In this document: positions 10,340 through 20,100 of the stretch, one piece after another
Position numbering within the stretch: the stretch's first letter is position 1
Layout: every line of letters begins with the position of its first letter
Assembly (NCBI GenBank): GCA_013141055.1
Contig: JABFRS010000002.1
Coordinates: 186,001 to 250,000, forward strand
Direction of reading: 5' to 3'
DNA length: 64,000 nt
Origin: Cyclobacteriaceae bacterium
GTDB taxonomy: Bacteria > Bacteroidota > Bacteroidia > Cytophagales > Cyclobacteriaceae
The notes under the pieces: generated by a model
What the model saw: only the letters and a program-made list of their open reading frames with translations
Told to the model about the DNA's origin: nothing
Database searches by the model: none
Made by a program: the position numbers and the translations under genes

Positions 10340-10851
10340 GGCTTTTTGTCGGTTTGAGGTTTCTCATTTTTTGCGATCATAACGGCTCCGACCATTGCGG
10401 CCAGGAGAAGTATGGATGCCACTTCAAATGGAAGCAGGAAATCTGTGAATAAAACGTGTCCAAGGTTCTTAACCGATCCTATCATGCTTGGGCTTGGTGA
10501 ATTAGTTTCCATTCCGCCTGCGCCTTTCAATGATGCAACCAGGATAATCAGCAGCATGGATGCACAGATCGTTGCTGCGAATTTCAACAAGTTGCTTTTG
10601 TGTGGTTCGGTTTCATGGTTCAGGTTCAGGAACATGATAACATAAAGGAACAGAACCATGATAGCTCCAGCATAAACGATCAGGTGAACGATCGCCAGGA
10701 ACTGAGAACTCAACAATATATAATGACAAAAGATAGAGACAAAAGTCAATACAAGATAGAGGACACTATACACCGGGTTCTTCGAAAAGACTACCAGCAG
10801 TGCAGTGAACACCGAGACAAACGACAGAAAGTAGAAAAGATTAAGGGTCAA
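10336..10851 (-). CDS. nuoJ: NADH-quinone oxidoreductase subunit J
   Basis: Membrane subunit of complex I, 171 residues, five predicted helices. The third-helix segment [20 protein letters not shown] contains the conserved Tyr and pi-bulge region of NuoJ/ND6. The C-terminal tail is short and charged. It sits between nuoI (7 nt) and nuoK (4-nt overlap). Confidence 0.95.
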   Translation of the reverse strand: MTLNLFYFLSFVSVFTALLVVFSKNPVYSVLYLVLTFVSIFCHYILLSSQFLAIVHLIVYAGAIMVLFLYVIMFLNLNHETEPHKSNLLKFAATICASMLLIILVASLKGAGGMETNSPSPSMIGSVKNLGHVLFTDFLLPFEVASILLLAAMVGAVMIAKNEKPQTDKKP

Positions 10852-10858
10852 GGCTACG

Positions 10859-11422
10859 TTATTTGTTATGGCTTAATTTCTTGTGTGTTTTAAATTCCAG
10901 TACTGCAGGCGTTTGACGTTTTGTTACGTCAATGCGCGCATTTACCGGTTCCACCAGTTTATCCTTCCCAAAAACAAAGCTCTCCCGTCCGTAATCTGTT
11001 GGTATAATCCGATCGGTAAGAAAAATTGCCTCCTTTGGACATGCTTCTTCACAGAGTCCGCAGAAAATGCAACGTAGCATGTTGATCTCATACGTTGATG
11101 CATATTTTTCTTCACGATATAAATTCTCTTCACCTTTATTGCGTTCTGCCGCAACCATTGTAATCGCTTCCGCAGGACATGCTACCGCGCAAAGGCCACA
11201 AGCAGTACATCGTTCTGCACCTTTCTCATCTCTCTTTAGCACGTGCTGACCTCTCCAGATGTCACTGATCTCACGTTCCTTTTCAGGATACCTGATCGTA
11301 GCGCTCTTTCTGAATAAATGCTTGATTGTAATCACCACACCTCCAAGAATAGCAGGCAGATACATTCTCTCCATGAATGTCATTTCCTTCTTTACTACCT
11401 GCTTAGATCTGTTCGTTAACAT
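10859..11422 (-). CDS. nuoI: NADH-quinone oxidoreductase subunit I (two 4Fe-4S)
   Basis: Ferredoxin-like peripheral-arm subunit, 187 residues, that carries clusters N6a and N6b passing electrons to NuoB. Two complete CxxCxxCxxxCP motifs are visible: cysteines 72, 75, 78, 82 and 118, 121, 124, 128. The N-terminal amphipathic segment (about residues 15-45) anchors it to the membrane arm. It lies 19 nt after nuoH and 7 nt before nuoJ. Confidence 0.96.
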   Translation of the reverse strand: MLTNRSKQVVKKEMTFMERMYLPAILGGVVITIKHLFRKSATIRYPEKEREISDIWRGQHVLKRDEKGAERCTACGLCAVACPAEAITMVAAERNKGEENLYREEKYASTYEINMLRCIFCGLCEEACPKEAIFLTDRIIPTDYGRESFVFGKDKLVEPVNARIDVTKRQTPAVLEFKTHKKLSHNK

Positions 11423-11441
11423 TCGCGGTGCTCCTTAATTT

Positions 11442-12473
11442 TTATTTTGTCAAAATCATTACCAGACCAGTGGCAAATATGTTCGCTACTGACAATGGTA
11501 TTAATATCTTCCAGCCAAGATTCATCAATTGATCATAGCGAAAACGTGGAACAGTCCAGCGGATCCACATGAAGAAGAAAATAAAGAAGAAAATCTTCCC
11601 AAAGAGAATCAATGATCCTATGATCGTAATTGTGTTATGATCAAGGCCAAGGTTATTCATAAATGGGAAATTATATCCACCAAAGTAAAGCGTTGCAATT
11701 ACTGCAGATGAAATGAACATATTGATATATTCTGCAAAGAGGTAGAAACCAAGTTTCATACTGCTGTATTCGGTGTGATATCCGCCCACCAGCTCTGTCT
11801 CACACTCCGGTAAATCGAACGGTGTGCGATTACATTCCGCGAAAGCGCAGATAAGGAAGATAATGAACCCAACAGGCTGATACAGTACGTTCCAAAAATT
11901 CCAATCTCCACCCATCCCGCCTGCCTGCTGCGCGCTGATCTCACCCAGGCTTAACGTTCCAGTCATCATGATCATCGCGATGATGGAGAAACCCATTGCA
12001 ATTTCATAACTGATCATTTGCGCTGACGCACGGATAGCACCCAGCAGCGAAAATTTGTTGTTGGATGACCAGCCGCCAATCATGATGCCATACACACCAA
12101 TTGACACAATACCGAATACATAAAGAATCCCAATGTTGAGATCTGCGATCTGGAGGGAATAGATAACTCCATCATATTCTAAAGTGCCGCCCCATGGAAT
12201 AACTACACCTGCCATCAATGCAGTGAGCATGGCAATGCATGGACCAGCTATGAACAGGAACTTATTAGATACGTTTGGAATGATCTCTTCTTTCATGAAG
12301 AATTTCAATCCATCAGCAAGTGGCTGCAAAATACCAAAAGGACCCGCCCGATCAGGACCTATACGATCCTGAAGAAATGCAGCAACCTTACGCTCAGCAT
12401 ATGTTGAATATGCCGCAATCGTCAGAGTAATGGTGAATATTCCACCGCAAAGGATTGTGTAATACAACATCAA
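11442..12473 (-). CDS. nuoH: NADH-quinone oxidoreductase subunit H
   Basis: Membrane subunit of complex I, 343 residues with eight predicted helices, forming most of the quinone-binding chamber at the junction of the two arms. Conserved parts include AERKVAAFLQDRIGPDRAGP near the N-terminus, the acidic loop AECNRTPFDLPECETELVGG and RFRYDQLMNLGWK near the C-terminus. Its start overlaps the nuoG end by 4 nt. Confidence 0.96.
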   Translation of the reverse strand: MMLYYTILCGGIFTITLTIAAYSTYAERKVAAFLQDRIGPDRAGPFGILQPLADGLKFFMKEEIIPNVSNKFLFIAGPCIAMLTALMAGVVIPWGGTLEYDGVIYSLQIADLNIGILYVFGIVSIGVYGIMIGGWSSNNKFSLLGAIRASAQMISYEIAMGFSIIAMIMMTGTLSLGEISAQQAGGMGGDWNFWNVLYQPVGFIIFLICAFAECNRTPFDLPECETELVGGYHTEYSSMKLGFYLFAEYINMFISSAVIATLYFGGYNFPFMNNLGLDHNTITIIGSLILFGKIFFFIFFFMWIRWTVPRFRYDQLMNLGWKILIPLSVANIFATGLVMILTK

Positions 12474-13480
12474 TTGGTCAGTTTAGGACTAGGTTCCGGG
12501 GGCAACTCTGCTCCTCTTTCAAATTCAATCTGACGTTCTATTTCTTTTTTCAATTTCAACAGATCAGTTCTCTCATAATGATTCTGTGAGATCACTGAAT
12601 TATGCTCAATGTGACGCGGGCCATCCACGGTCCAGTCTGACATCTTCTTATGCTCAAATCGGCATTCGTTACAGATGTATTCTGTTACCTCGCCATATTT
12701 GTCTTTGCGTGCAGAAACTCTTAACACATCATCTCCCTTCGTCCACAGGATCACCTTGCCGGAACATTTAGGGCAATCACGATGAGCATCCAATGGGTTG
12801 GTGAACCAGACCCTGCTTTTAAAGCGGAAAGTCTTATCAGTCAATGCTCCTACCGGGCAAACGTCAATCATGTTGCCTGAGAAGTCATTATCAATTGATT
12901 CTTTTATGTAGGTGCTGATCTCGGATTTATCTCCGCGACTCATAACACCATGAACTCTGTTATTGGTAAGCTGATCCGCTACAAATGTGCAACGGTAGCA
13001 AAGGATGCACCGTGTCATGTGAAGCTTGATCTTGTCTCCTATGTCAATCTTTTCAAAGGTTCTCCTGTCTTCTTCATAACGCGTTGCTGCAGCTCCATGC
13101 TCATAGGCAAGGTTCTGGAGATCGCACTCTCCTGCCTGATCACAGATCGGACAATCAAGTGGATGATTGATCAATAAAAATTCAACGACTGCTTTCCTTG
13201 CTTCCAGAACTTCCGGTGATGATTTACTTTGAACTACCATCCCATCCATCACTGGCGTACGGCAGGAGGCTACAAGCTTTGGCATCGGACGAGGATCTTT
13301 CGTGGATCCTTGCGCTACTTTAACAAGACACACACGACACTTACCACCACTATCCTTCAGATTGGTGTAATAACACATTGCTGGGGGAACCAACTCCCCT
13401 CCGATTTTACGTGCAGCATTCAGTATCGTAGTTCCATCCGGAACTTCTACTTCAATGCCATCGATCGTTACTTTAGCCAT
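12470..13480 (-). CDS. nuoG: NADH-quinone oxidoreductase subunit G, short form
   Basis: A 336-residue form of the large Fe-S subunit. Seen: a 2Fe-2S set (Cys36, 48, 51, 73), the His/Cys N5-type cluster (His106, Cys110, 113, 119), the N4-type cluster (Cys158, 161, 164, 208), and a last C-x2-C...C-x2-C group (236, 239, 270, 273) where the molybdopterin-type domain would begin. The protein then ends, whereas the classical subunit continues for several hundred residues. Because its stop overlaps the start of nuoH by 4 nt, the short length is the native form and not a frameshift. Many Bacteroidota carry this version. It passes electrons from NuoE/F to NuoI. Confidence 0.9.
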   Translation of the reverse strand: MAKVTIDGIEVEVPDGTTILNAARKIGGELVPPAMCYYTNLKDSGGKCRVCLVKVAQGSTKDPRPMPKLVASCRTPVMDGMVVQSKSSPEVLEARKAVVEFLLINHPLDCPICDQAGECDLQNLAYEHGAAATRYEEDRRTFEKIDIGDKIKLHMTRCILCYRCTFVADQLTNNRVHGVMSRGDKSEISTYIKESIDNDFSGNMIDVCPVGALTDKTFRFKSRVWFTNPLDAHRDCPKCSGKVILWTKGDDVLRVSARKDKYGEVTEYICNECRFEHKKMSDWTVDGPRHIEHNSVISQNHYERTDLLKLKKEIERQIEFERGAELPPEPSPKLTN

Positions 13481-13526
13481 CTAAGCGTTATTCATTAAAA
13501 GTTAATCGCTATTCTTTATTCTTTAA

Positions 13527-14885
13527 TTAACCATTGACCAGCATTCCTTCACTCACAAACGGCTCCTTCTCAAAATGCTTTGGGTCTTTCACTTTTTCCG
13601 GATACTTAACATGATATTCAAACTCTTCACGGAAGTGACGGATCGCACTGGCAACCGGCCACGCCGCTGCATCTCCCAAAGGACAAATTGTATTTCCTTC
13701 AATCTTCTTGGCAACACTCACCAGCAGATCGATATCTTCCATATGTCCATGACCATGCTCAATACGATGCAAGACTTTTTCCATCCAACCCGTACCTTCA
13801 CGACAAGGACTGCATTGTCCGCATGATTCATGATGATAGAATCGCGCAAAGGTCCATAGATTCCGAACGATACAGGCAGTTTCATCCATCACTATAAAGC
13901 CACCGGAACCAAGCATTGTTCCGCTAACGAATCCTCCATCGGCCAGTGACTCATAGGTCATCAGACGTGGTTCACCTTTAGCCGTTTTTAATATAAGATT
14001 GGCAGGTAAGATTGGCACAGAAGATCCACCGGCAACAACAGCCTTAAGCTTTCTTCCTTTCCATATGCCACCACAGTATTCATCAGAGTAAATAAATTCT
14101 TCTACCGGAAGGCCTAGTTCAATTTCGTAGATGCCTGGTTTATTAATATGACCACTCGCCGATATGAGTTTTGTACCCGAGCTCTTGCCAATACCGACAT
14201 CATTATACTTGTCTGCAGTGATATTGATGATCGTTGGAACCGCTGCAATGGATTCAACATTGTTTACAACTGTTGGGCATGCATATAAACCTGCAATCGC
14301 CGGAAAGGGTGGTTTCAATCTTGGATTGCCGCGCTTCCCTTCCAATGATTCCAGCAAGGCAGTTTCTTCACCACAGATATACGCTCCTGCTCCAGGATGC
14401 ACATACAGATCAAGAGAAAAGTCGGTTCCTAAAATATTCTTGCCAAGGAGTCCGGCCTGATATGCTTCGTCAATTGCCTTCTCAAGAATGCGAACGATGT
14501 ACATGTACTCACCACGGATATAGATGTATCCTGACTTTGCACCTAATGCAAAACAGGAGACAATCATTCCCTCTATCAATAAGTGAGGGAGCTTCTCCAT
14601 GAGATAACGATCCTTGAAAGTTCCCGGCTCGCTTTCATCAGCGTTCACTACAAGATATCTTGGCTTATCGGACTTGCGATCCATAAAACTCCATTTCAAC
14701 CCTGTTGGAAACCCAGCGCCACCTCTTCCGCGGAGATCAGAAAACTTTACTTCTTCTATGAGTTGATCAGGCGTCATAGTCTTCAACGCCTTCTCTACTG
14801 ACGCATAGCCGCCTTTGGACTGATACACCGGGAGTGTTTCAATGCCTGGTACGTTTACGTGCTCTAGTAGAAATTTCTTACCCAT
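13527..14885 (-). CDS. nuoF: NADH-quinone oxidoreductase subunit F
   Basis: The 452-residue NADH-oxidising subunit of complex I. Seen: the FMN/NADH Rossmann-like glycine motif GRGGAGFPTGLKW at about 53-65, YICGEETALLESLEGKRG in the middle, and the 4Fe-4S N3 ligands in SCGQCSPCREGT plus the distant Cys of NTICPLGDA near the C-terminus. It works as the tip module together with NuoE and NuoG. It is 23 nt after nuoE and 46 nt before nuoG, the widest gap inside this operon. Confidence 0.97.
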   Translation of the reverse strand: MGKKFLLEHVNVPGIETLPVYQSKGGYASVEKALKTMTPDQLIEEVKFSDLRGRGGAGFPTGLKWSFMDRKSDKPRYLVVNADESEPGTFKDRYLMEKLPHLLIEGMIVSCFALGAKSGYIYIRGEYMYIVRILEKAIDEAYQAGLLGKNILGTDFSLDLYVHPGAGAYICGEETALLESLEGKRGNPRLKPPFPAIAGLYACPTVVNNVESIAAVPTIINITADKYNDVGIGKSSGTKLISASGHINKPGIYEIELGLPVEEFIYSDEYCGGIWKGRKLKAVVAGGSSVPILPANLILKTAKGEPRLMTYESLADGGFVSGTMLGSGGFIVMDETACIVRNLWTFARFYHHESCGQCSPCREGTGWMEKVLHRIEHGHGHMEDIDLLVSVAKKIEGNTICPLGDAAAWPVASAIRHFREEFEYHVKYPEKVKDPKHFEKEPFVSEGMLVNG

Positions 14886-14908
14886 TTATTAATCTTTTTA
14901 TCAATAGT

Positions 14909-15433
14909 TCATCTCATGTAGGAACTGCGCTTATTCTCTGAGCGCATCTTTTCCAGAATGTCATCCACTTTTTCATTTGTCAGATCCTCATGATACTTTG
15001 CCCCAATCTGAAGCATGGGTGCTGTTCCACAGGAACCTAAACATTCAACAGTCTTTAATGTGAACATGCCATCACTGGTTGTCTCACCAACATTAATGTT
15101 TAATCTGTTCTTCAAATGTTCAACGATATCATCCGCTCCTCTCAACCAGCATGGTCCTGTCTGACAAACTTCAATAAGGCAGGTACCAACCGGCTTCAGG
15201 TTATACATTGAATAGAAAGATGCCACTTCATAAACTTCGACAGGCTTGATGCTGAGCAACGACGCAACATAATCCATCACGGGTGCGCTCAGCCAGCCAT
15301 TGAATTCAGCCTGAGCCAAATGAAGAACAGGCAGCAATGCAGACTTTTGTTTTCCTTCAGGATATCGTTTGATGATCCTGTTCACCAATGCGAGCGTCTG
15401 TTCCGAAAATTTTATCTGTTCCATCTGTTTCAA
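14909..15433 (-). CDS. nuoE: NADH-quinone oxidoreductase subunit E (2Fe-2S)
   Basis: Thioredoxin-fold 2Fe-2S subunit, 174 residues, holding cluster N1a. The four ligands are visible as Cys90 and Cys95 (CQTGPCWLRG) and Cys131 and Cys135 (CLGSCGTAP). The N-terminal helical part (LPVLHLAQAEFNGWLS) is typical of the family. The gene follows nuoD with no intervening base and is completed by nuoF 23 nt later. Confidence 0.96.
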   Translation of the reverse strand: MKQMEQIKFSEQTLALVNRIIKRYPEGKQKSALLPVLHLAQAEFNGWLSAPVMDYVASLLSIKPVEVYEVASFYSMYNLKPVGTCLIEVCQTGPCWLRGADDIVEHLKNRLNINVGETTSDGMFTLKTVECLGSCGTAPMLQIGAKYHEDLTNEKVDDILEKMRSENKRSSYMR

Positions 15434-16645
15434 TCAAGCATCAAGTTCTCCCGCAATAACATTCATGCTACTCATCGTCAGGATCGCATCCGACAACATA
15501 GAGCCTTTCACCATTTCAGGAAATGCCTGGTAATAAATAAAGCATGGCCTTCTGAAATGAAGACGGAAAGGAGTTCTTCCGCCATCGCTGATCAGATAGA
15601 ATCCAAGCTCACCGTTTCCACCTTCCACACAATGATATACCTCACCTTTTGGAACATCGGTCTCTCCCATCACGATTTTGAAATGGTAGATAAGCGCTTC
15701 CATCTTGTCATAAACTTCTTCCTTTGGAGGCAGATAGAATTCAGGAACATTAGCATGGAATGGTCCTTCCGGTAATTTTGCCATCGCCTGTTTGATGATG
15801 CTTAAGCTCTGCCACATTTCCTCCTGACGAACCATGAACCTATCATAGGTATCGCCATTCTGCCCTACTGGGATCTGAAAATCAAAATCCTGATAGGAAG
15901 AATAAGGCATGGCAACACGCACATCGTAATCAACACCGGCAGCACGAAGATTCGGGCCGGTAAAACTATAGCTCAAAGCTTTCTCTCCAGTGATAGGACC
16001 ACAACCAATGGTACGATCCATGAAAATCCTGTTACGATTGAGAAGATTCTCAAACTCTTTTAATACGGTTGGAAACTCTTTCAGGAATTTATTGATCTTC
16101 TCCCATGTCTTGGGAGTAAAGTCTCTTTCAAAGCCGCCGATGCGCCCAAGATTGGATGTCAGTCGCGCGCCGCAGATCTCTTCATAAATTTCATAAACAG
16201 ATTCACGCTGCTGAAACATATAAACAAAGCCCGTTAACGCCCCTGTATCCACACCAATTACTGCATTGCAAATAACGTGGTCGGCAATGCGTGCTAATTC
16301 CATGACAATGACACGCAGGTATTGCACACGCTTCGGAACTTCAATTCCAAGAAGCTTTTCAACAGTCATGTGCCAACCAATATTATTAATAGGCGCTGAA
16401 CAATAGTTCATGCGATCTGTAATCGGTGGTATCTGATAAAAAGGTCTTCTCTCGGCAAGCTTTTCAAATGCACGGTGAATGTATCCAATCGTAGAGGTAG
16501 CCTCTTCTATAATTTCACCATCCATTTTCAGGACGTTCTGGAATATTCCATGCGTCGCCGGATGTGTAGGGCCAAGATTGAGGTAAGAATATTGCTTCTC
16601 CTCTGGCTTATAAATATGATCGGTTGCTGTTTGATTTACATCCAT
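15434..16645 (-). CDS. nuoD: NADH-quinone oxidoreductase subunit D
   Basis: The 403-residue 49-kDa-type subunit that forms the quinone pocket with NuoB. Family segments include [13 protein letters not shown] at the N-terminus, with the quinone-contacting histidine, [14 protein letters not shown], and the C-terminal CxxC-less remnant of the hydrogenase large-subunit fold. It is a stand-alone protein, not the NuoCD fusion found in some proteobacteria. It lies 3 nt after nuoC and abuts nuoE. Confidence 0.96.
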   Translation of the reverse strand: MDVNQTATDHIYKPEEKQYSYLNLGPTHPATHGIFQNVLKMDGEIIEEATSTIGYIHRAFEKLAERRPFYQIPPITDRMNYCSAPINNIGWHMTVEKLLGIEVPKRVQYLRVIVMELARIADHVICNAVIGVDTGALTGFVYMFQQRESVYEIYEEICGARLTSNLGRIGGFERDFTPKTWEKINKFLKEFPTVLKEFENLLNRNRIFMDRTIGCGPITGEKALSYSFTGPNLRAAGVDYDVRVAMPYSSYQDFDFQIPVGQNGDTYDRFMVRQEEMWQSLSIIKQAMAKLPEGPFHANVPEFYLPPKEEVYDKMEALIYHFKIVMGETDVPKGEVYHCVEGGNGELGFYLISDGGRTPFRLHFRRPCFIYYQAFPEMVKGSMLSDAILTMSSMNVIAGELDA

Positions 16646-16648
16646 AGC

Positions 16649-17158
16649 TTATCTTCCGAACATTGAGTCATTTTTATCAACACGAACCTGATCTTCGAGA
16701 GGATACTCCTTCCGCAATGGGAATATGATCATCTCATCCACATTTAAAATACGTTTCAGGTTAGGATGACCTTCGAATTTCACACCATAAAAATCATAGG
16801 TCTCACGCTCCATCCAGTTTGCTCCTGGAAAAACTGAAGTAAGAGATTGAACGACCGGATTTTCAACCGGCAGATAAATCTTAAGCCTTACTCGCTGGTT
16901 ACTCACCATATTATGGAGCTGATACATCACAGCGATCTGATTTACTTCAGCGTAGTGAATTCCACATAGTGTTGTCAGGAACTGAAATTTTGTTTCAGCA
17001 TGATCTCGCAAGTGTTTAATAACATCAACGATCTTATCCTGCTTCAGCGAAATGACTGGGAAATCGTATAACATTTCAGCATGCAGGATCTCCCCATCAT
17101 ACTTCTCCTTTATAACAGATACAATTTTTTCCAGATCGGTGCCTTCCACGTTACTCAA
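16649..17158 (-). CDS. nuoC: NADH-quinone oxidoreductase subunit C
   Basis: The 169-residue 30-kDa-type peripheral subunit. The signature [21 protein letters not shown] is present at about 120-142, followed by [13 protein letters not shown] near the C-terminus. It supports NuoD and NuoB and carries no cofactor. Its start overlaps the nuoB end by 8 nt. Confidence 0.95.
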   Translation of the reverse strand: MSNVEGTDLEKIVSVIKEKYDGEILHAEMLYDFPVISLKQDKIVDVIKHLRDHAETKFQFLTTLCGIHYAEVNQIAVMYQLHNMVSNQRVRLKIYLPVENPVVQSLTSVFPGANWMERETYDFYGVKFEGHPNLKRILNVDEMIIFPLRKEYPLEDQVRVDKNDSMFGR

Positions 17159-17705
17159 TTCCGTAAGTATTTAACATGGCCTTATACTCCTTTGAATCTC
17201 TTCTTCTGAGGGACTCAGATTCAACAAGCGCCTGAATCTTCATAACACCATCAATGATCTGCTCAGGGCGCGGCGGGCATCCCGGGACATACACATCCAC
17301 TGGTATAATCCGGTCTATTCCCTGAAGTACGCTGTAGGTATCAAATATGCCACCACTTGAAGCACACGCTCCAACGGATAGCACCCAGCGAGGCTCCGCC
17401 ATTTGTTCATAAACCTGCTTCAAAACCGGTCCCATTTTCTTGGCAATGGTTCCCATAACCATCAGTAAATCAGCTTGTCGCGGTGAAAAGCTTAATCTTT
17501 CAGATCCGAACCTGGCGAGGTCATAGTGAGCACCCATGGTTGCCATAAATTCAATCCCGCAGCAGGATGTGGCAAATGGTAATGGCCAAATGGAGTTCTT
17601 ACGTGCAAGGCCAACGACCTGCTCAAGTCTTGTCGCAAAAAAGCCAGTACCTTCAAGGCCTTCCGGCTTCTGCCCTACATTAATATTGTCTGCTACTGTA
17701 CTCAT
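17151..17705 (-). CDS. nuoB: NADH-quinone oxidoreductase subunit B (4Fe-4S N2)
   Basis: The subunit that carries the terminal cluster N2 and hands electrons to quinone. Seen: CCGIEFMA with the tandem cysteines, the ACASSGG segment and GCPPRPE, which together give the four ligands. I chose the ATG at 17705 (MSTVADN); an in-frame ATG at 17720 would add five residues and lies 1 nt from the nuoA stop, so either is possible. About 184 residues, normal for the family. Confidence 0.95.
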   Translation of the reverse strand: MSTVADNINVGQKPEGLEGTGFFATRLEQVVGLARKNSIWPLPFATSCCGIEFMATMGAHYDLARFGSERLSFSPRQADLLMVMGTIAKKMGPVLKQVYEQMAEPRWVLSVGACASSGGIFDTYSVLQGIDRIIPVDVYVPGCPPRPEQIIDGVMKIQALVESESLRRRDSKEYKAMLNTYGIE

Positions 17706-17721
17706 AAATATGTCTCTCAAC

Positions 17722-18093
17722 CTAGTCTTCCCAGGTCAATGCACCTTTCTTAAGAATGTAAAAGAATCCGATCAGCATGGAAGAAATAAAGAGGATCATT
17801 TCCACAAATCCTGTCACACCTAAGTCATTGAAATTCACCGCCCAGGGGTACATGAATATAACTTCTACATCAAATAGCACGAAGAGGATAGCCACCAGGA
17901 AATACTTGATGCTAAATGGGATTCTGGCGTTTCCTTTTGCTTCAATTCCACATTCGAAAGCTTCCAGTTTGATCTTGGTATTTCTCTTTGGACCCAGTAA
18001 GTGGGTGGCAACCATTGTAACACCGACAAAGCCGGCGGCGAATAAGAACATCAGAGCAATGGGTGCGTATTGAATAAGTCCTGTGTCTTCCAT
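17722..18093 (-). CDS. nuoA: NADH-quinone oxidoreductase subunit A
   Basis: First gene of the nuo operon, a 123-residue membrane subunit with three helices. The conserved loop reads [24 protein letters not shown] in part, with the key Cys and Glu, followed by [16 protein letters not shown] chose the ATG at 18093 ([11 protein letters not shown]) because the family begins shortly before the first helix; a longer frame opens at 18150 but its extra 19 residues look non-native. The fourteen nuo genes follow in the canonical order with overlaps or very short gaps. Confidence 0.93.
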   Translation of the reverse strand: MEDTGLIQYAPIALMFLFAAGFVGVTMVATHLLGPKRNTKIKLEAFECGIEAKGNARIPFSIKYFLVAILFVLFDVEVIFMYPWAVNFNDLGVTGFVEMILFISSMLIGFFYILKKGALTWED

Positions 18094-18455
18094 ATAAGTA
18101 ATGGATAAAAATATCTCTTTCTGTGGTACTATAATAATTAAGAGCATCAAATAATTCAGTTGTTCTGGTACTTAAACCGGGTTTAATGCCCGAAAACGTT
18201 TGATGTTTCATCCCATCGATTTGTATGGATCAACGCATTGAAAAAATCTGCAACATTCTGGCATCAGTGAAAATCCCAATTTTGACTTAAAATGTGATGT
18301 ATTAAATATCTACAAATCAGATAATTACGATTTATTGAATTCTTTGATTTCCTGAAGAAAGTTCGTCCGATCACGCATAAATTCTTAAAGATGACGTTCT
18401 CCTATTTTGTCCTTATTTTTGCCGCGTTGAATGAATATAAATTAGACAACCTGCT
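18094..18455. other. Divergent intergenic region, nuo operon / LamG lipoprotein
   Basis: About 360 nt without a gene. It must hold the promoter of the nuo operon (leftward) and of the LamG lipoprotein gene (rightward). I find TATTTTTG at 18414-18421 on the plus strand, matching TAnnTTTG, but no TTTG at the expected distance. No clear -7 box was found for nuoA. No hairpin or repeat stands out. Confidence 0.5.
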
Positions 18456-19547
18456 GTGAACTTCCCTTTGAATGATGTGTGTGTAAAAAGAGTTGCCTCC
18501 AGGACACTGCTGGCTCTTACTCTTATTGTGGTGACTTTTGGTTTTAATGGTTGCTCAGATAGTGAGTTTGTTCCTGCCCCATCGGTAACCGAACTTTCAA
18601 AGCGTATTACCGCTGGCATTAAGCTCGTGACTTCAACTTACGAAGGAGCGGCTACCGGCAATTTCCCGAAAGGATCCAGGAAGATTCTGATAGACTCAAT
18701 TGACTCGGCTCAAAAGATCTATGTAAAAACAAATATTACTCAGGCACTCCTTACCCAGTCTCTTAATAATCTCAATACTGCTATTGACACTTACATGAGC
18801 AAAAAAGTGATCACCGTCGATCCGACAAACCTCGTAGGGCAATGGACGTTTGATGAACTTGACATACTTGAAGAAGGTATCCTCTTAAAAGACTATTCCG
18901 GTAAGGGAAACAACGCTATTCTAAAGCGAGGCCACGAGTACTGGGGTCGTGGATTACCAACACGTGGCACTGATAGAAATGGAAATGTCTCCAGAACTCT
19001 TCACTTCGATCACGGTGCAAACATTGAGATTCCCTACACTCCGGAATTTAATCAGGGACAAATCTCTATCTCACTATGGGTTAAGCTTGATACGCTAAGA
19101 CCATTTCTGGCAAATCAATCCCTTGCATCGCTTAACAGGAAAAATGGATATCAGCTATTTACAGATAACATCGGCAGAGCAGTCTTCACCGTTAATCCTG
19201 CCGCGACACCCGGCACCAACATCACCGATGACAATGCTACCGTCCTATTCCCAGGAAACTGGTATCACATCGCAGTAACATTCGGCAATGGTCACATGGT
19301 GTTTTACCGCAATGGTGTTGTGCTTAAAGATCACATCCATGCAGGAACAACACTTACAACCAATCCTGGTGTCAACTTTGTATTTGGACAAGATCTTCCT
19401 ACCGACAAATATTCTCTCAATCCTTTAGATCCCAATGCTGTTGATCAGGGAGGATTTTTGAGAGGATACCTTGATGAGCTGAGAGTTTACAAATCCGTTC
19501 TTACAGTAGAACAGGTTGCAAGTATTTACGCCGCTGAGAAACCTTAA
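18456..19547 (+). CDS. LamG (concanavalin-like) domain lipoprotein
   Basis: A 363-residue predicted lipoprotein. The signal peptide ends in FGFNGC, giving a lipidated Cys33. Residues 40-115 form a small helical domain resembling FIVAR/DUF4972-type spacers. Residues 125-360 are a LamG/concanavalin-like jelly roll with GQWTFDE, KDYSGKGNNA, FNQGQISISLWVK, GNWYHIAVTF and a final YLDELRVYKSVL strand. Such domains bind polysaccharide or act as an adhesin; no glycosidase residues could be recognised. The start is chosen to give the positively charged n-region before the hydrophobic helix. Ligand unknown. Confidence 0.8.
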   Translation: MNFPLNDVCVKRVASRTLLALTLIVVTFGFNGCSDSEFVPAPSVTELSKRITAGIKLVTSTYEGAATGNFPKGSRKILIDSIDSAQKIYVKTNITQALLTQSLNNLNTAIDTYMSKKVITVDPTNLVGQWTFDELDILEEGILLKDYSGKGNNAILKRGHEYWGRGLPTRGTDRNGNVSRTLHFDHGANIEIPYTPEFNQGQISISLWVKLDTLRPFLANQSLASLNRKNGYQLFTDNIGRAVFTVNPAATPGTNITDDNATVLFPGNWYHIAVTFGNGHMVFYRNGVVLKDHIHAGTTLTTNPGVNFVFGQDLPTDKYSLNPLDPNAVDQGGFLRGYLDELRVYKSVLTVEQVASIYAAEKP

Positions 19548-19561
19548 GCTTAGAACAACCT

Positions 19562-20074
19562 ATGAACCTGAAACTAAAAAGCTCTGAGAAGAAAGATGTC
19601 TTTGCTGAAGTTGAACACTTTCTGAATGGATGCAATCTCAAGATTGACACTAAAGATACTCAACGTCCATGGGGTGGTTTTTTTGTAATGGATGAAAGTG
19701 AGGCTGCAGAATTTGGTAAGCTCTTCTTTCCTGAAATTGATCTCTCCACCCTTCGTATCAGTGGAAAGCTAAGTCCAAAGATACTGGTAGTAGCTCCTGA
19801 GAAACGTCTTTCGTGGCAATATCATCATCGTCGTGCTGAAATATGGAGAGTCATCTCCGGCAAAGTCGGCGTGGTAACAAGTCTTACGGATGTAGAAGGT
19901 GAAAAGAAAGAACTAAAAGAAGGTGAACTGATTCGCCTTATGCAAGGACAGCGCCACCGTCTGATCGGTTTAAGCGATTGGGGTGTTGTAGCAGAAATCT
20001 GGCAGCATACAGACCTTCATCAGCCTTCCAATGAAGATGACATCATACGTCTTCAGGATGACTTCGGCAGATGA
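19562..20074 (+). CDS. Cupin, mannose-6-phosphate isomerase type II-like
   Basis: A 170-residue single-domain cupin. It carries RPWGGFF at about 36-42, the metal-binding first cupin motif WQYHHRRAEIWRVISG and the second motif around GELIRLMQGQRHRL. This matches the isolated C-terminal isomerase domain of bifunctional GDP-mannose pyrophosphorylase/phosphomannose isomerases. Stand-alone versions of this domain in Bacteroidota are usually uncharacterised, so a sugar-phosphate isomerase activity is inferred. It starts 14 nt after the LamG gene and is probably co-transcribed with it. Confidence 0.75.
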   Translation: MNLKLKSSEKKDVFAEVEHFLNGCNLKIDTKDTQRPWGGFFVMDESEAAEFGKLFFPEIDLSTLRISGKLSPKILVVAPEKRLSWQYHHRRAEIWRVISGKVGVVTSLTDVEGEKKELKEGELIRLMQGQRHRLIGLSDWGVVAEIWQHTDLHQPSNEDDIIRLQDDFGR

Positions 20075-20100
20075 AAAAGTAAACGTCAAGAGGCAAGCCA

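Noticed and set aside
12470-13480. NuoG as a frameshifted or truncated gene
   Set aside because: Its stop overlaps the nuoH start by 4 nt, and no remnant of a molybdopterin domain follows.
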